Below are positions 1 through 7,624 of a stretch of DNA of 64,000 bases, in pieces. Numbering within the stretch: position 1 is the first letter of the stretch; the number at the start of each line of letters is the position of its first letter. A program made the position numbers and the translations under genes. Origin of the DNA: an uncultured Eremococcus sp. (lineage in GTDB: Bacteria > Bacillota > Bacilli > Lactobacillales > Aerococcaceae); NCBI GenBank assembly GCA_943914835.1, contig CALUDO010000007.1:24499-88498 (forward strand), written 5' to 3'. The notes below the pieces were generated by a model that was not told the DNA's origin, ran no database searches, and saw only the letters and a list, made by a program, of their open reading frames with translations.

Positions 1-105
1 CTCATACTTAGAAATGGACTGCCGAGTAACAGACATCACCTGGGCCAGGTCTTCCTGCGACATATCATGTTTAAGGCGAATTTCTTTCAAATTGTCTTTA
101 AACAT
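1..105 (-). CDS. XRE-family helix-turn-helix regulator, N-terminal part only
   Basis: The reverse strand encodes 35 residues beginning MFKDNLKEIRLKHDMSQEDLA and reaching SISKYE before the window ends. This is the first half of an HTH_XRE (Cro/C1-like) DNA-binding domain: helix 1 is LKEIRLK, and the recognition helix includes TRQSISKYE. The ATG is preceded by an AAGGAGT ribosome-binding site. It starts 18 bases after the pdp stop on the same strand, so it is probably the third gene of the rpiA-pdp transcript. Target genes and any C-terminal domain lie outside the window. Confidence 0.8.
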   Translation of the reverse strand, partial: MFKDNLKEIRLKHDMSQEDLAQVMSVTRQSISKYE

Positions 106-123
106 CAACCTGGACTCCTTTGT

Positions 124-1428
124 TTAGATAGATCCAACCGTATCAATAATTAGCGGGGGCTGACTTGCTTGGCCCGCAATCTTTACTGCTTGTAATAATC
201 GATCATAACTTTCTTGAACATCCTCTTGGTTACTATGGATGACAGCTAGGCATTGACCCTCTTCCACATAATCTCCAATTTTGGCTTGGAGGACGACCCC
301 AACTCTGGAATCAATCTGATCTTCAAGTGTATTCCTTCCAGCTCCTAGAATATTTGCTGCCACACCCACATCATGGGCTAGCCAAGCAGATACATAGCCT
401 GACTCAGGCGCTTTGACTTCTATCTGGTAATCAGCTTGTCCCAACAAATCTGGATTATCTGCAACTTCTGGATTGCCTCCTTGCGCCGCCACAAATTCCT
501 TAAACTTAGCCAAGGCCGAACCATCCTTGATTTTCTCCTCAAGTAGGTCTTGACCGGCTGTTAAACTATCTACTAGACCTGCTGCTAGGAGCATTTGTCC
601 CCCAAGAACAAGACAGAGTTGAGTCAAATCTTCCGGTCCCTGTCCTTTTAGGGTATCGATGGCTTCTTTAACTTCCAAACCGTTACCAACCGCATAGCCT
701 AGAGGTTGGCTCATATCTGAAATGACTGCTAGAACCCTTCGGTTAACAATCTGACCAATAGATACCATGGTTTCAGCTAAGTGCCTAGCTTGGTCCTTTG
801 TCTTCATGAAGGCCCCGTCTCCCACTTTGACATCTAAGACAATAGCATCGGCTCCGGCAGCTATTTTCTTGGACATGATGGACGAAGCAATTAGAGGAAT
901 CGATTGAACAGTGGCTGTGACATCACGTAAGGCATACATTTTCTTATCAGCTGGTGTTAGATTCCCAGTTTGCCCTACGACAGCTACTTGGTGTTTGTTG
1001 ACCAAATCAATGAAATCATCAATGGCCACTTCTGTCTTGAAACCTGGAATGGATTCTAACTTATCAATGGTTCCCCCTGTATGTCCTAGGCCCCTACCTG
1101 ACATCTTGGCCACAGGAATACCACAAGCGGCCACTAAGGGAGCCAGGATAATGGTCGTTGTATCGCCGACACCCCCGGTAGAGTGCTTGTCAACCTTGAC
1201 CCCTTCAATAGCCGATAAATCAATCTGGTCACCAGATTCTTCCATGGCCATGGTTAACCAACCCGCTTCTTCTTCATTCATACCTTGGAAATATACTGCC
1301 ATCATAAAAGCGGCCATTTGGTAATCAGGAATTTCACCCTCACTGAAATGTCTCACAATGAATTCAATTTCAGTTTGCTTTAAGGCGTGCCCCGCCTGTT
1401 TCTTCTCAATAAGGTCAATCATTCTCAT
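124..1428 (-). CDS. pdp: pyrimidine-nucleoside phosphorylase
   Basis: The 434-residue protein is full length for the family. It phosphorolyses thymidine, uridine or deoxyuridine to the free base and (deoxy)ribose-1-phosphate in the cytoplasm. The family signature SGRGLGHTGGTIDKLE lies near residue 110, with KHSTGGVGD just before it (phosphate site) and SSIMSKKIAAGADAIVLDVK further on. The C-terminal alpha/beta domain is present. The start MRMIDLIEKKQAG matches the usual N-terminus of Bacillus Pdp. It begins 3 bases after the rpiA stop, so the two are cotranscribed: Pdp yields pentose-1-phosphates and RpiA feeds pentose phosphates into central metabolism. DeoA is closely related, but Pdp is the usual Firmicutes enzyme. 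Confidence 0.93.
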   Translation of the reverse strand: MRMIDLIEKKQAGHALKQTEIEFIVRHFSEGEIPDYQMAAFMMAVYFQGMNEEEAGWLTMAMEESGDQIDLSAIEGVKVDKHSTGGVGDTTTIILAPLVAACGIPVAKMSGRGLGHTGGTIDKLESIPGFKTEVAIDDFIDLVNKHQVAVVGQTGNLTPADKKMYALRDVTATVQSIPLIASSIMSKKIAAGADAIVLDVKVGDGAFMKTKDQARHLAETMVSIGQIVNRRVLAVISDMSQPLGYAVGNGLEVKEAIDTLKGQGPEDLTQLCLVLGGQMLLAAGLVDSLTAGQDLLEEKIKDGSALAKFKEFVAAQGGNPEVADNPDLLGQADYQIEVKAPESGYVSAWLAHDVGVAANILGAGRNTLEDQIDSRVGVVLQAKIGDYVEEGQCLAVIHSNQEDVQESYDRLLQAVKIAGQASQPPLIIDTVGSI

Positions 1429-1431
1429 ATA

Positions 1432-2127
1432 TCATTCTCCTTTAACCATACGCTTATGGTGTTCTTCAATATTACCATCCTGGGTCCCCACAATAATCAT
1501 CTCTGCTAACTCGATAAATAGTCCATCTTCTACCACACCCACCAGGTTGGACAGGTCATAGGCTAATTGACGGGGAGATGGGATTCTTCCTAGGTTTAAA
1601 TCAATTAAATAGTTATCCGATTCAGTCGCTAATAAGAGGTCTGGACCAGCCTTACGAAAGCTGGGGTCCATACCCGCTTGAGCGAACATTTTGAACAACT
1701 TCCAGGCTCCATACTTATCCACCTCTACCGGGAGAGGTCGATTCAAGTTATCTTGGACTTGATCTTCACTGACCAGCCAAATACGCTTGTGACTATAAAG
1801 GGAAAGGATTTTCTCATGAAAGAGGGACCCCCTTCCCCCCTTAATTGCATCGAAGTTCAAAGTCACCTGGTCTGCTCCAGAAAACATGATATCTACCTGA
1901 TCAACATCATCAATAGTGCTATTGGTGAAACCAAAGGCCTCAATCCAATCCGCTGTTTCTTTGGCCCCGCTAACCAGGGTGAAATCCGTCAATTTGCCAC
2001 CATCATAGGCATCTCTAAGATGTTTAATTAAATAGTAGACACTTTGACCGCTTCCCAGACCAAGATTCATTCCATTACGGATATGGGTCAGAGCATACTT
2101 ACCCGCATTCTCTTCCATGTATGTCAC
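1432..2127 (-). CDS. rpiA: ribose-5-phosphate isomerase A family, divergent
   Basis: RpiA interconverts ribose-5-phosphate and ribulose-5-phosphate. Family landmarks are present: GLGSGQSVYYL (phosphate loop), GADQV, IKGGRGSLFHEKI (catalytic Lys and Glu), PLPVEV and GVVEDGLF. One site is unusual: the family DGADE motif reads SGADQ, so the first acidic residue is Ser. Several starts are in frame. TTG at 2148 overlaps the AAGGGGG ribosome-binding site and is unlikely. GTG at 2127 sits 9 bases after it and is chosen (231 residues). ATG at 2118 is a further option. It heads the operon with pdp. A true RpiA is likely, but a paralogue acting on a related sugar phosphate cannot be excluded. Confidence 0.82.
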   Translation of the reverse strand: MTYMEENAGKYALTHIRNGMNLGLGSGQSVYYLIKHLRDAYDGGKLTDFTLVSGAKETADWIEAFGFTNSTIDDVDQVDIMFSGADQVTLNFDAIKGGRGSLFHEKILSLYSHKRIWLVSEDQVQDNLNRPLPVEVDKYGAWKLFKMFAQAGMDPSFRKAGPDLLLATESDNYLIDLNLGRIPSPRQLAYDLSNLVGVVEDGLFIELAEMIIVGTQDGNIEEHHKRMVKGE

Positions 2128-2169
2128 ACCAAGTTTCCCCCTTAACAAGCTTCTGACAAATCATCTTAC

Positions 2170-2187
2170 TCATGAATTATATCATGA
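2170..2187 (-). promoter_or_regulatory. -10 region of the rpiA-pdp operon flanked by TCATGA repeats
   Basis: On the reverse strand a perfect TATAAT (2176-2181) with an extended TG motif lies about 50 bases upstream of the rpiA start. No good -35 box is visible. The -10 box is exactly bracketed by two copies of TCATGA (2170-2175 and 2182-2187), which looks like an operator over the promoter. Confidence 0.5.
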
Positions 2188-2221
2188 AAACTTGCTTTCC
2201 TATATTATTAAGGGTTTATTT

Positions 2222-2229
2222 GCTATAAT
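2222..2229 (+). promoter_or_regulatory. extended -10 promoter for the CpXC gene
   Basis: TGCTATAAT gives an extended -10 element 34 bases upstream of the ATG at 2263. The -35 region is weak, as is common when TGn precedes the -10. Confidence 0.5.
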
Positions 2230-2262
2230 GTTCTTGAAACCTTTGAAATCTAGGAGGAAATT

Positions 2263-2910
2263 ATGGCAACTACTTTAGATCTTACCTGTCCCGTTTGTAA
2301 TCATGTTAGCCAGAAAGAAATGGTGACTTATATTCGGTGTGACTTACATCCCCAATTAGTGGAAGATTTATTAAACAATAAGCTCTTTCACTTTGAGTGT
2401 GACCACTGTGGTGCTAAACGGCAATTAGAAACCCAATTTATCTACCATGATCCCGAAAATGCCTTTGTCATTGTGAATTACCCTGGCTTGGCTAACAATA
2501 AGGAGGCCGCTCAAACAGCTGCCAATAAGTTCCTTGCGGACACCATCGACAAGCCCAAAGAATATCAACTCCGTTTAGTTCCTAACTTAGCCAGCCTCAT
2601 TGAGAAGATCCAAATCTTCGAAAGTCAATTAGATGATCGAATCGTCGAAATCGTTAAGTTGCTCACCGATGGCTTAATTGCTAAAGAGAGACCAGGGGTC
2701 CAAATTCAACGCCGTTATTTTTATCAACCCGGTAAGGACCGCAAACTCCTCTATGTTACCCAAGATGACCAACTCTTGGTTGATTTCAATGACTCACTCC
2801 TCTCCTTTGCTAGTGATAAATTTAAACAGGCTACCAAAGGAACCATTAAGGGAAAATTTGAAATCATTGACCAAGCATATGCCAATGACTTGCTCAAAGA
2901 TACCCTATAA
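2263..2910 (+). CDS. CpXC-domain protein of unknown function
   Basis: A 215-residue cytoplasmic protein with no signal peptide or membrane segment. The N-terminal 60 residues hold two cysteine pairs, CPVC (residue 9) and CDHC (about residue 47), in the arrangement of the CpXC domain, a predicted zinc-binding module. The pattern LTCPVC, then a Leu-rich stretch, then LFHFECDHCG is typical. The rest is predicted alpha/beta and carries no motif I recognise. The start follows an AGGAGG site at good spacing. It is a single-gene unit with its own extended -10 promoter, divergent from rpiA, and ends at a strong terminator. Its function is not known. Confidence 0.75.
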   Translation: MATTLDLTCPVCNHVSQKEMVTYIRCDLHPQLVEDLLNNKLFHFECDHCGAKRQLETQFIYHDPENAFVIVNYPGLANNKEAAQTAANKFLADTIDKPKEYQLRLVPNLASLIEKIQIFESQLDDRIVEIVKLLTDGLIAKERPGVQIQRRYFYQPGKDRKLLYVTQDDQLLVDFNDSLLSFASDKFKQATKGTIKGKFEIIDQAYANDLLKDTL

Positions 2911-2921
2911 AAACAAGAAAT

Positions 2922-2956
2922 CTGTCGCCCTTCAAGAGAGGGACGGCAGCTTTTTT
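2922..2956 (+). terminator. intrinsic terminator of the CpXC gene
   Basis: An imperfect G+C-rich hairpin (arms from CTGTCGCCC to GGGACGGCAG) is followed by six T. The convergent gene's stop codon lies inside the T tract, so the two genes end almost tail to tail. Confidence 0.8.
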
Positions 2957-3902
2957 AATTATTCAATTTAGATTCTTTAATAATATAGAGGGGGCGTCTT
3001 TTACTCTCAATGAATATCTTACCGACATACTTACCCAGGATTCCCAGGCACAAGAGCTGAAGCCCCCCCATCCCAACAATTAAAACTGCTAGAGAAGGCC
3101 AGCCATCCACTGAACCACCAATAGTTAGAGTCTTTATGACAATATAAATACCATAAATAAAGGCCATCACAAAAGTGATTAAGCCCACCACAGAGGCAAG
3201 TGTCAGGGGAACATCTGAGAAGGAAATTAAACCTTCAATAGCATAGGAAAAGAGGGACATAAAGGACCAGGAACTTGTGCCTGCCTGGCGTTCAATATTA
3301 GGGTAGGAGATATATGCCACGTCAAAGCCAACCCACGAAAAAATCCCTTTAGAGAACCGGTTAGCTTCTGGCAAGGAGCAAACCGCTTGAACCACTTCCT
3401 GAGTCATCAAACGATAGTCACGCGCTCCTTCTTCCAACTTAACCTTGGAGATATGGTTATTGATCTTGTAATAGAGGGAAGCAAAAAAAGACCTCACTGG
3501 TGGCTCCCCTTCTCGGTCTTCTCGGCGAGTGGCTACCACATCATGATCTCCCTGGAGGAGGGTTCGGTACATATCAAGCAAGAGGGCTGGAGGATCCTGC
3601 AAGTCCGCATCCATAAGCGCAACCCATTCTCCTTTAGCATGTTGCAAACCAGCCATTATGGCTGCTTCCTTGCCGAAATTCCTAGAAAAGGACAGATAGT
3701 TTACCCGGTCAGAATCTCGCCTAGCTAGATCTTTCATCTTATCTAGGCTGTCGTCCTTAGAACCATCGTTAACCATTAATATCTCTAAATAGACATCCTT
3801 GAACCGGGCCTGCAATTCAATAATGGCTTGATAGAACAAATCAATCGATTCAGACTCATTATAGCAAGGAACTACTAGGGTAATCGTTCTTTCTTTAAAC
3901 AT
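2955..3902 (-). CDS. family 2 glycosyltransferase, polyprenyl-phosphate type (GtrB/CsbB-like)
   Basis: The 315-residue protein has an N-terminal GT-A domain and two C-terminal membrane helices. Key motifs are VVPCYNES, VNDGSKDDS, ALMDADLQDPP (DxD-type metal/nucleotide site) and a final TM pair around LASVVGLITFVMAF and LAVLIVGMGGLQLL. This is the layout of DPM1/GtrB/CsbB enzymes, which move a sugar from a UDP- or GDP-sugar to undecaprenyl phosphate on the inner face of the membrane. The GtrA-like gene lies 31 bases upstream on the same strand and would supply the flippase. The sugar is not predictable from sequence. It probably supplies wall-polymer decoration. Confidence 0.88.
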   Translation of the reverse strand: MFKERTITLVVPCYNESESIDLFYQAIIELQARFKDVYLEILMVNDGSKDDSLDKMKDLARRDSDRVNYLSFSRNFGKEAAIMAGLQHAKGEWVALMDADLQDPPALLLDMYRTLLQGDHDVVATRREDREGEPPVRSFFASLYYKINNHISKVKLEEGARDYRLMTQEVVQAVCSLPEANRFSKGIFSWVGFDVAYISYPNIERQAGTSSWSFMSLFSYAIEGLISFSDVPLTLASVVGLITFVMAFIYGIYIVIKTLTIGGSVDGWPSLAVLIVGMGGLQLLCLGILGKYVGKIFIESKRRPLYIIKESKLNN

Positions 3903-3933
3903 ACAAACCTCTTCTAGCCACCCATCCGTAAGA

Positions 3934-4341
3934 TTACTTGGCCTCTAAAATACCTTTTCGGGTAACAAAATTAAATATCATAACTAAACCTGTCACAATG
4001 ATCTTTGCTAAGTTGGGAATAATCCCTAAATTCTCAACAGTGAATCGCATCAAGATCACATTCAGGCCTAAGCCCACTATACTCAAAATCAAAAATAGGA
4101 CAAATTCCTTATGGCGCTGGTCTACCGCGAATCGACTCTCAAAAACATAGGCCATACTCGCTCGATAATTAAAGACAGTTGCGGTAATGAAGGCTATCAC
4201 TGTCGCTACATTATAGTGCCAACCTATAAAATTATAAACCACTACGAAAGTGAGATAATCGATAACCGTTGCAATGACACCCACGAGGGCAAAATCAAAA
4301 ATTTGTTTCAGGATTCGCCTATTCTTTAACACTTCAAGCAT
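3934..4341 (-). CDS. GtrA-family membrane protein
   Basis: The 135-residue protein has four predicted membrane helices (FALVGVIATVIDYL, VATVIAFITATVFNY, FVLFLILSIVGLGLNVIL, IIVTGLVMIFNFVTRK) and the family signature N-Y-x-A plus FNFVTRK. GtrA proteins are thought to flip undecaprenyl-phosphate-linked sugar across the membrane for a partner GtrB. The partner is directly downstream. The ATG at 4341 abuts an AAAGAGGG site with no spacing, so the GTG at 4332, 9 bases away, may be the real start. Confidence 0.85.
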   Translation of the reverse strand: MLEVLKNRRILKQIFDFALVGVIATVIDYLTFVVVYNFIGWHYNVATVIAFITATVFNYRASMAYVFESRFAVDQRHKEFVLFLILSIVGLGLNVILMRFTVENLGIIPNLAKIIVTGLVMIFNFVTRKGILEAK

Positions 4342-4369
4342 CCCTCTTTCAGTCTATCCTTATCGCAAA

Positions 4370-4414
4370 TAAACATGGGCGATATTGTCAACCAACAGAT
4401 TAACAATACCGCCC
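4370..4414 (-). terminator. probable terminator after the gene at 4440-4808
   Basis: Twelve-base arms with one mismatch (4377-4388 and 4403-4414) enclose a 14-base loop and are followed on the reverse strand by a T-rich stretch. It separates the small gene from gtrA. Confidence 0.5.
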
Positions 4415-4439
4415 AAAAGATGCAAGTGAAAAAGTTAGA

Positions 4440-4808
4440 TTAAATTGAGACCTTTTCTTCACCAAATACAGTCAACCGACAGTCTACAATATCCTCTTTC
4501 AAAGTTTTCTTTAAATCAAGGGCCAAAGTCCATTCACCCTCTGGAATCTCTCCCGCCTTCATCTTCAAAGAAGTCCGTTCAACTTCCTCAAAAATATTGA
4601 TGACATGACGCCCAGGGCATCCTTGGAGCTCAGCCCTTAGGGTAAAGTCTGCATCATAGACTAGCATAGTAGCAATGGTATCTTCAACCACTTCAATTTC
4701 AAGTCGCAATCCAGTCATTGGTCTAGGGACCAGAAATCGTTCAATAATGAAAGAGGTTGATTTGTATTTCTGACTAATAGCATGAATCCGCGTATCACTA
4801 ATTAGCAA
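4440..4808 (-). CDS. small protein of unknown function with a GEWTL motif
   Basis: The 122-residue protein starts at TTG, 7 bases after an AGGAGGGG site. No ATG fits. The sequence alternates short hydrophobic beta-strand-like segments (LRLEIEVVE, TIATMLVYD) and contains IPEGEWTLALDL. A PxGEWT phrase of this kind occurs in the small beta-sandwich domain in front of the PHP metallohydrolase domain of CehA-type proteins. The hydrolase part is not present here, so this may be a stand-alone or leftover version of that domain. That link is weak inference. It has its own promoter-like boxes upstream and a probable terminator downstream. Confidence 0.55.
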   Translation of the reverse strand: MLISDTRIHAISQKYKSTSFIIERFLVPRPMTGLRLEIEVVEDTIATMLVYDADFTLRAELQGCPGRHVINIFEEVERTSLKMKAGEIPEGEWTLALDLKKTLKEDIVDCRLTVFGEEKVSI

Positions 4809-4848
4809 ATCTTCCCCTCCTTAGAATCTACTCATAGTCTATCAGGAG

Positions 4849-4878
4849 AATATAAATTTTACCGCTGATTTTTGTAAA
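4849..4878 (-). promoter_or_regulatory. promoter for the gene at 4440-4808
   Basis: On the reverse strand TTTACA (4873-4878) and TATATT (4849-4854) are 18 bases apart, about 40 bases upstream of the TTG start. Confidence 0.5.
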
Positions 4879-4902
4879 GTTTATGTAAAGATTCTGATAC
4901 GT

Positions 4903-5979
4903 TTAAGATTCCGGCTCTATCTTTATTTCTAAAAAGAGGTCGTTATACTGAATGAGTTTCTCCTTGCCTAGGTGTTTATAAACTTCGAGATGAGCCATCG
5001 TTTCAGAATCTGGATAAAAGGCTCTATCACTGGTAATAGCAGGGTCTAACTGCTTATAAGCCTCTTTGTTGGGTGTAGCATACCCTATATATTCAGCATT
5101 AGCCAAAGAAGCCTGGGCTGAGGTAAGAAAGTTAATCAATTCATAAGCCCCTTGGGGATTGTCAGCATGTTTGGGTATGGCGAAATTATCTAGCCACAAG
5201 TTAGACCCAGATTTAGGGACTACATAAACCAGGTCCTGATTTTCTTCCATAGCTGAAGCAGCTTCGCCTGAGAAGGTGACAGCGATTGGTACTTCATCAT
5301 GACCAATATGCATCTTGATTTCATCAGTTACCAGACCCACCACATTGGGCATTAAACTTTTCATCACTTGAGTGGATTCTTCAAGTTTTGACGTAGACTC
5401 TTCATTCAAGGAATATCCTAAACTTTGCAAGCCGATGCCTAATACTTCCCGGGCCCCATCAATCATCAAAATCTGACGACGGTAGGCAGGATCCCAGAGG
5501 TCTTGCCATTCTTGGATAGATCCCTCTGGAATAATCTTCGAATTATATATAATCCCTAAGGTTCCCCAGAAATAAGGCAAGGAATACTTATTACCTGGAT
5601 CAAAGGCTAAGTCCATAAACTGCGAATCTAGTTGCTTCATATTAGGAAGCTTAGTATGGTCTAACCCCAAAAGAAGGTCTTCTTCTTTTAAGGCCTCAAT
5701 CATATATTCGCTAGGGACAATCACATCATACTTGGTCCCCCCTTGCTGCAGCTTGGTCATCATGGCTTCGTTCGAATCAAAAGTTTCATAGACGACTTTG
5801 TAACCTGTCTGTTTTTCAAAATCTTTTAGGAGGTTGGGGTCAATATAATCGCCCCAGTTATAGAAATTAATAACGCGGTCGGAAGCCACCTGGTCTCCTG
5901 CTTCTAAGGCTTGGCGGCCAAAAAACAAGCCTCCCAAGATAAGCAAGACCATTAGGACAAAATTCCTTAATAATTTCAT
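4903..5979 (-). CDS. potD: spermidine/putrescine ABC transporter, substrate-binding protein
   Basis: The 358-residue extracellular receptor captures polyamines for PotBC. After one N-terminal hydrophobic segment (about residues 5-22), the family motif INFYNWGDYIDP opens the mature domain. Other PotD landmarks are YDVIVPSEYMI, LPYFWGTLGIIYNS and the late segment NLWLDNFAIPKHA. The N-terminal segment has no lipobox cysteine, so the protein is anchored by an uncleaved helix or released by ordinary signal peptidase. Its ATG overlaps the potC stop by 4 bases (ATGA), implying translational coupling. It is the last gene of potABCD. Confidence 0.93.
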   Translation of the reverse strand: MKLLRNFVLMVLLILGGLFFGRQALEAGDQVASDRVINFYNWGDYIDPNLLKDFEKQTGYKVVYETFDSNEAMMTKLQQGGTKYDVIVPSEYMIEALKEEDLLLGLDHTKLPNMKQLDSQFMDLAFDPGNKYSLPYFWGTLGIIYNSKIIPEGSIQEWQDLWDPAYRRQILMIDGAREVLGIGLQSLGYSLNEESTSKLEESTQVMKSLMPNVVGLVTDEIKMHIGHDEVPIAVTFSGEAASAMEENQDLVYVVPKSGSNLWLDNFAIPKHADNPQGAYELINFLTSAQASLANAEYIGYATPNKEAYKQLDPAITSDRAFYPDSETMAHLEVYKHLGKEKLIQYNDLFLEIKIEPES

Positions 5980-6803
5980 CGACCTACCCCTTTCAAACGT
6001 TTACGTCTCTGCCGTCTTCTCCGTTCCTCACTAACCTGCAGATAATAGTAGGCTATGACCAGAATAAAGGCTAAGATAAACATTAAACTAGACAAGGCGT
6101 TAATTTCTAAGGATATTCCAGTACGCGCTCGGCTGTATACTTCCACAGAAACAGTTGAAAAACCGTTACCTGTTAGAAAGAAAGTGACAGCGAAATCATC
6201 TAAGGAATAGGTAAAGGCCATGAAAAATCCTGAAATAATTCCCGGCGTAATATTCGGTAAGAGGACACGCGTCAAAATCTGAGTATAGGTGGCTCCTAAG
6301 TCCTGGGCTGCAACAATCATACTTCCATTCAATTCATATAAACGAGGCAGAACCATCAAGACGACGATGGGAACACTAAAGGCCGTGTGGGCTAACATAA
6401 CGGTCCAAAAACCCATTCGAATAGGTAAGAGGGAGGCAAAGAGAATCAAGAAGCTCGCCCCTATCATCACATCAGGTGTCACCATTAACACATTATTTAA
6501 ATTCAAGAGCATATTTTGAATTCGATTTTGACGGGTATAAAAGATAGCAATAGCTCCCAATGTTCCTATAATAGTCGCCAAGAGGGCAGACATTAAAGCG
6601 ACAATGAAGGTGTTAATAATATAAATAAGTAAGCGACTATCATTAGCCAAGTCGCGATAATGATCAAGGGTAAAACCGGAAAAATCAGTCATTCTATCGC
6701 CTGCATTGAAGGAATAAAAAATCAAGTAGGCAATCGGGAGATAGAGAAGGACGAACATGATAGCCAGGTATAGGTTAGAAAGCCTATTTGTTTTATTAGT
6801 CAT
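5976..6803 (-). CDS. potC: spermidine/putrescine ABC transporter permease PotC
   Basis: A 275-residue inner-membrane permease with about six helices. The cytoplasmic loop that docks on PotA contains EAA-like sequence (AAQDLGATYTQILTRVLLPNI). It pairs with PotB to form the channel for polyamine import. The C-terminus is strongly basic (RRRRQRRKRL). It overlaps potB by 8 bases and potD by 4, so the operon is translated as one coupled series. Confidence 0.93.
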   Translation of the reverse strand: MTNKTNRLSNLYLAIMFVLLYLPIAYLIFYSFNAGDRMTDFSGFTLDHYRDLANDSRLLIYIINTFIVALMSALLATIIGTLGAIAIFYTRQNRIQNMLLNLNNVLMVTPDVMIGASFLILFASLLPIRMGFWTVMLAHTAFSVPIVVLMVLPRLYELNGSMIVAAQDLGATYTQILTRVLLPNITPGIISGFFMAFTYSLDDFAVTFFLTGNGFSTVSVEVYSRARTGISLEINALSSLMFILAFILVIAYYYLQVSEERRRRQRRKRLKGVGR

Positions 6804-7614
6804 TTCCGTGCCCCCTTTGTGGATGTCTCTCTCGGGTCAGATACATAATGAATCCCATCATGACTAGGAGAATCACACCAATGCTAGCCCCCATACCCCA
6901 ATTCTGAGTCACCAAAAAATGCTGCTCAACGGCAGTCCCTAGGGTAATCACTCGGTTTCCTCCAATCAAACGTGTCAACATAAATAAAGATAAGGAAGGA
7001 ATAAAGACCGTCTGAACCCCAGACTTAACGCCTCGAATAGACAGAGGGAAGACCACCCGACGCAGGCGTTGCCAACTGTTGGCCCCCAAGTCTTGACTGG
7101 CTTCCATGATGGAGGGAGAAATCTCATCAATTGAATAATAGATTGGTAAAGTCATAAAGGGTAATTCTACATAGACCGCCACTAATATAAAGGCAAAATT
7201 AGTAAATAATAACTGAGGATGGTAGAAACCAATTGCTTCCAACCAGGACACTAGGGGGCCTGATTTCGCCAAAATCCCAATAAAAGCATATATTTTCAGT
7301 AATAGGTTAATCCAGGTTGGTAGGATAACCAGGAGTATCCAGAGAGATTTATACTTAGTTTGTGTTAATAAATAAGCAAAGGGATAAGCAAATAAGAGGG
7401 TAAATAAAGTGACCAAAAGAGCTGTCACAAAAGAAGACAGGGTCATAATTAAATAATTCTTAGAGGTAAAGAAATAGATATAATTAGACAAGGTCAGGTG
7501 ACCATTAATGTCAAATAAGGATCGGTAAACCAAAAGTAGAATGGGTGCTATAACGAAAAAGAGCATCCAAATATAATATGGGATGGCAAAGAGGTGGTTC
7601 TTTCGACGATTCAT
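6796..7614 (-). CDS. potB: spermidine/putrescine ABC transporter permease PotB
   Basis: A 272-residue permease with six predicted helices and the EAA-type coupling loop EASQDLGANSWQRLRRVVFPLS near residue 165. It forms the heterodimeric membrane channel with PotC. The start follows the potA stop by 10 bases. The short basic N-terminus (MNRRKNH) before the first helix agrees with an inside-facing end. Confidence 0.93.
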   Translation of the reverse strand: MNRRKNHLFAIPYYIWMLFFVIAPILLLVYRSLFDINGHLTLSNYIYFFTSKNYLIMTLSSFVTALLVTLFTLLFAYPFAYLLTQTKYKSLWILLVILPTWINLLLKIYAFIGILAKSGPLVSWLEAIGFYHPQLLFTNFAFILVAVYVELPFMTLPIYYSIDEISPSIMEASQDLGANSWQRLRRVVFPLSIRGVKSGVQTVFIPSLSLFMLTRLIGGNRVITLGTAVEQHFLVTQNWGMGASIGVILLVMMGFIMYLTRERHPQRGHGND

Positions 7615-7624
7615 TCCTTACCCC

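Noticed and set aside
911..1324. 137-codon open frame on the plus strand inside pdp
   Set aside because: It is antisense to a fully conserved Pdp enzyme, has no ribosome-binding site and no family features.
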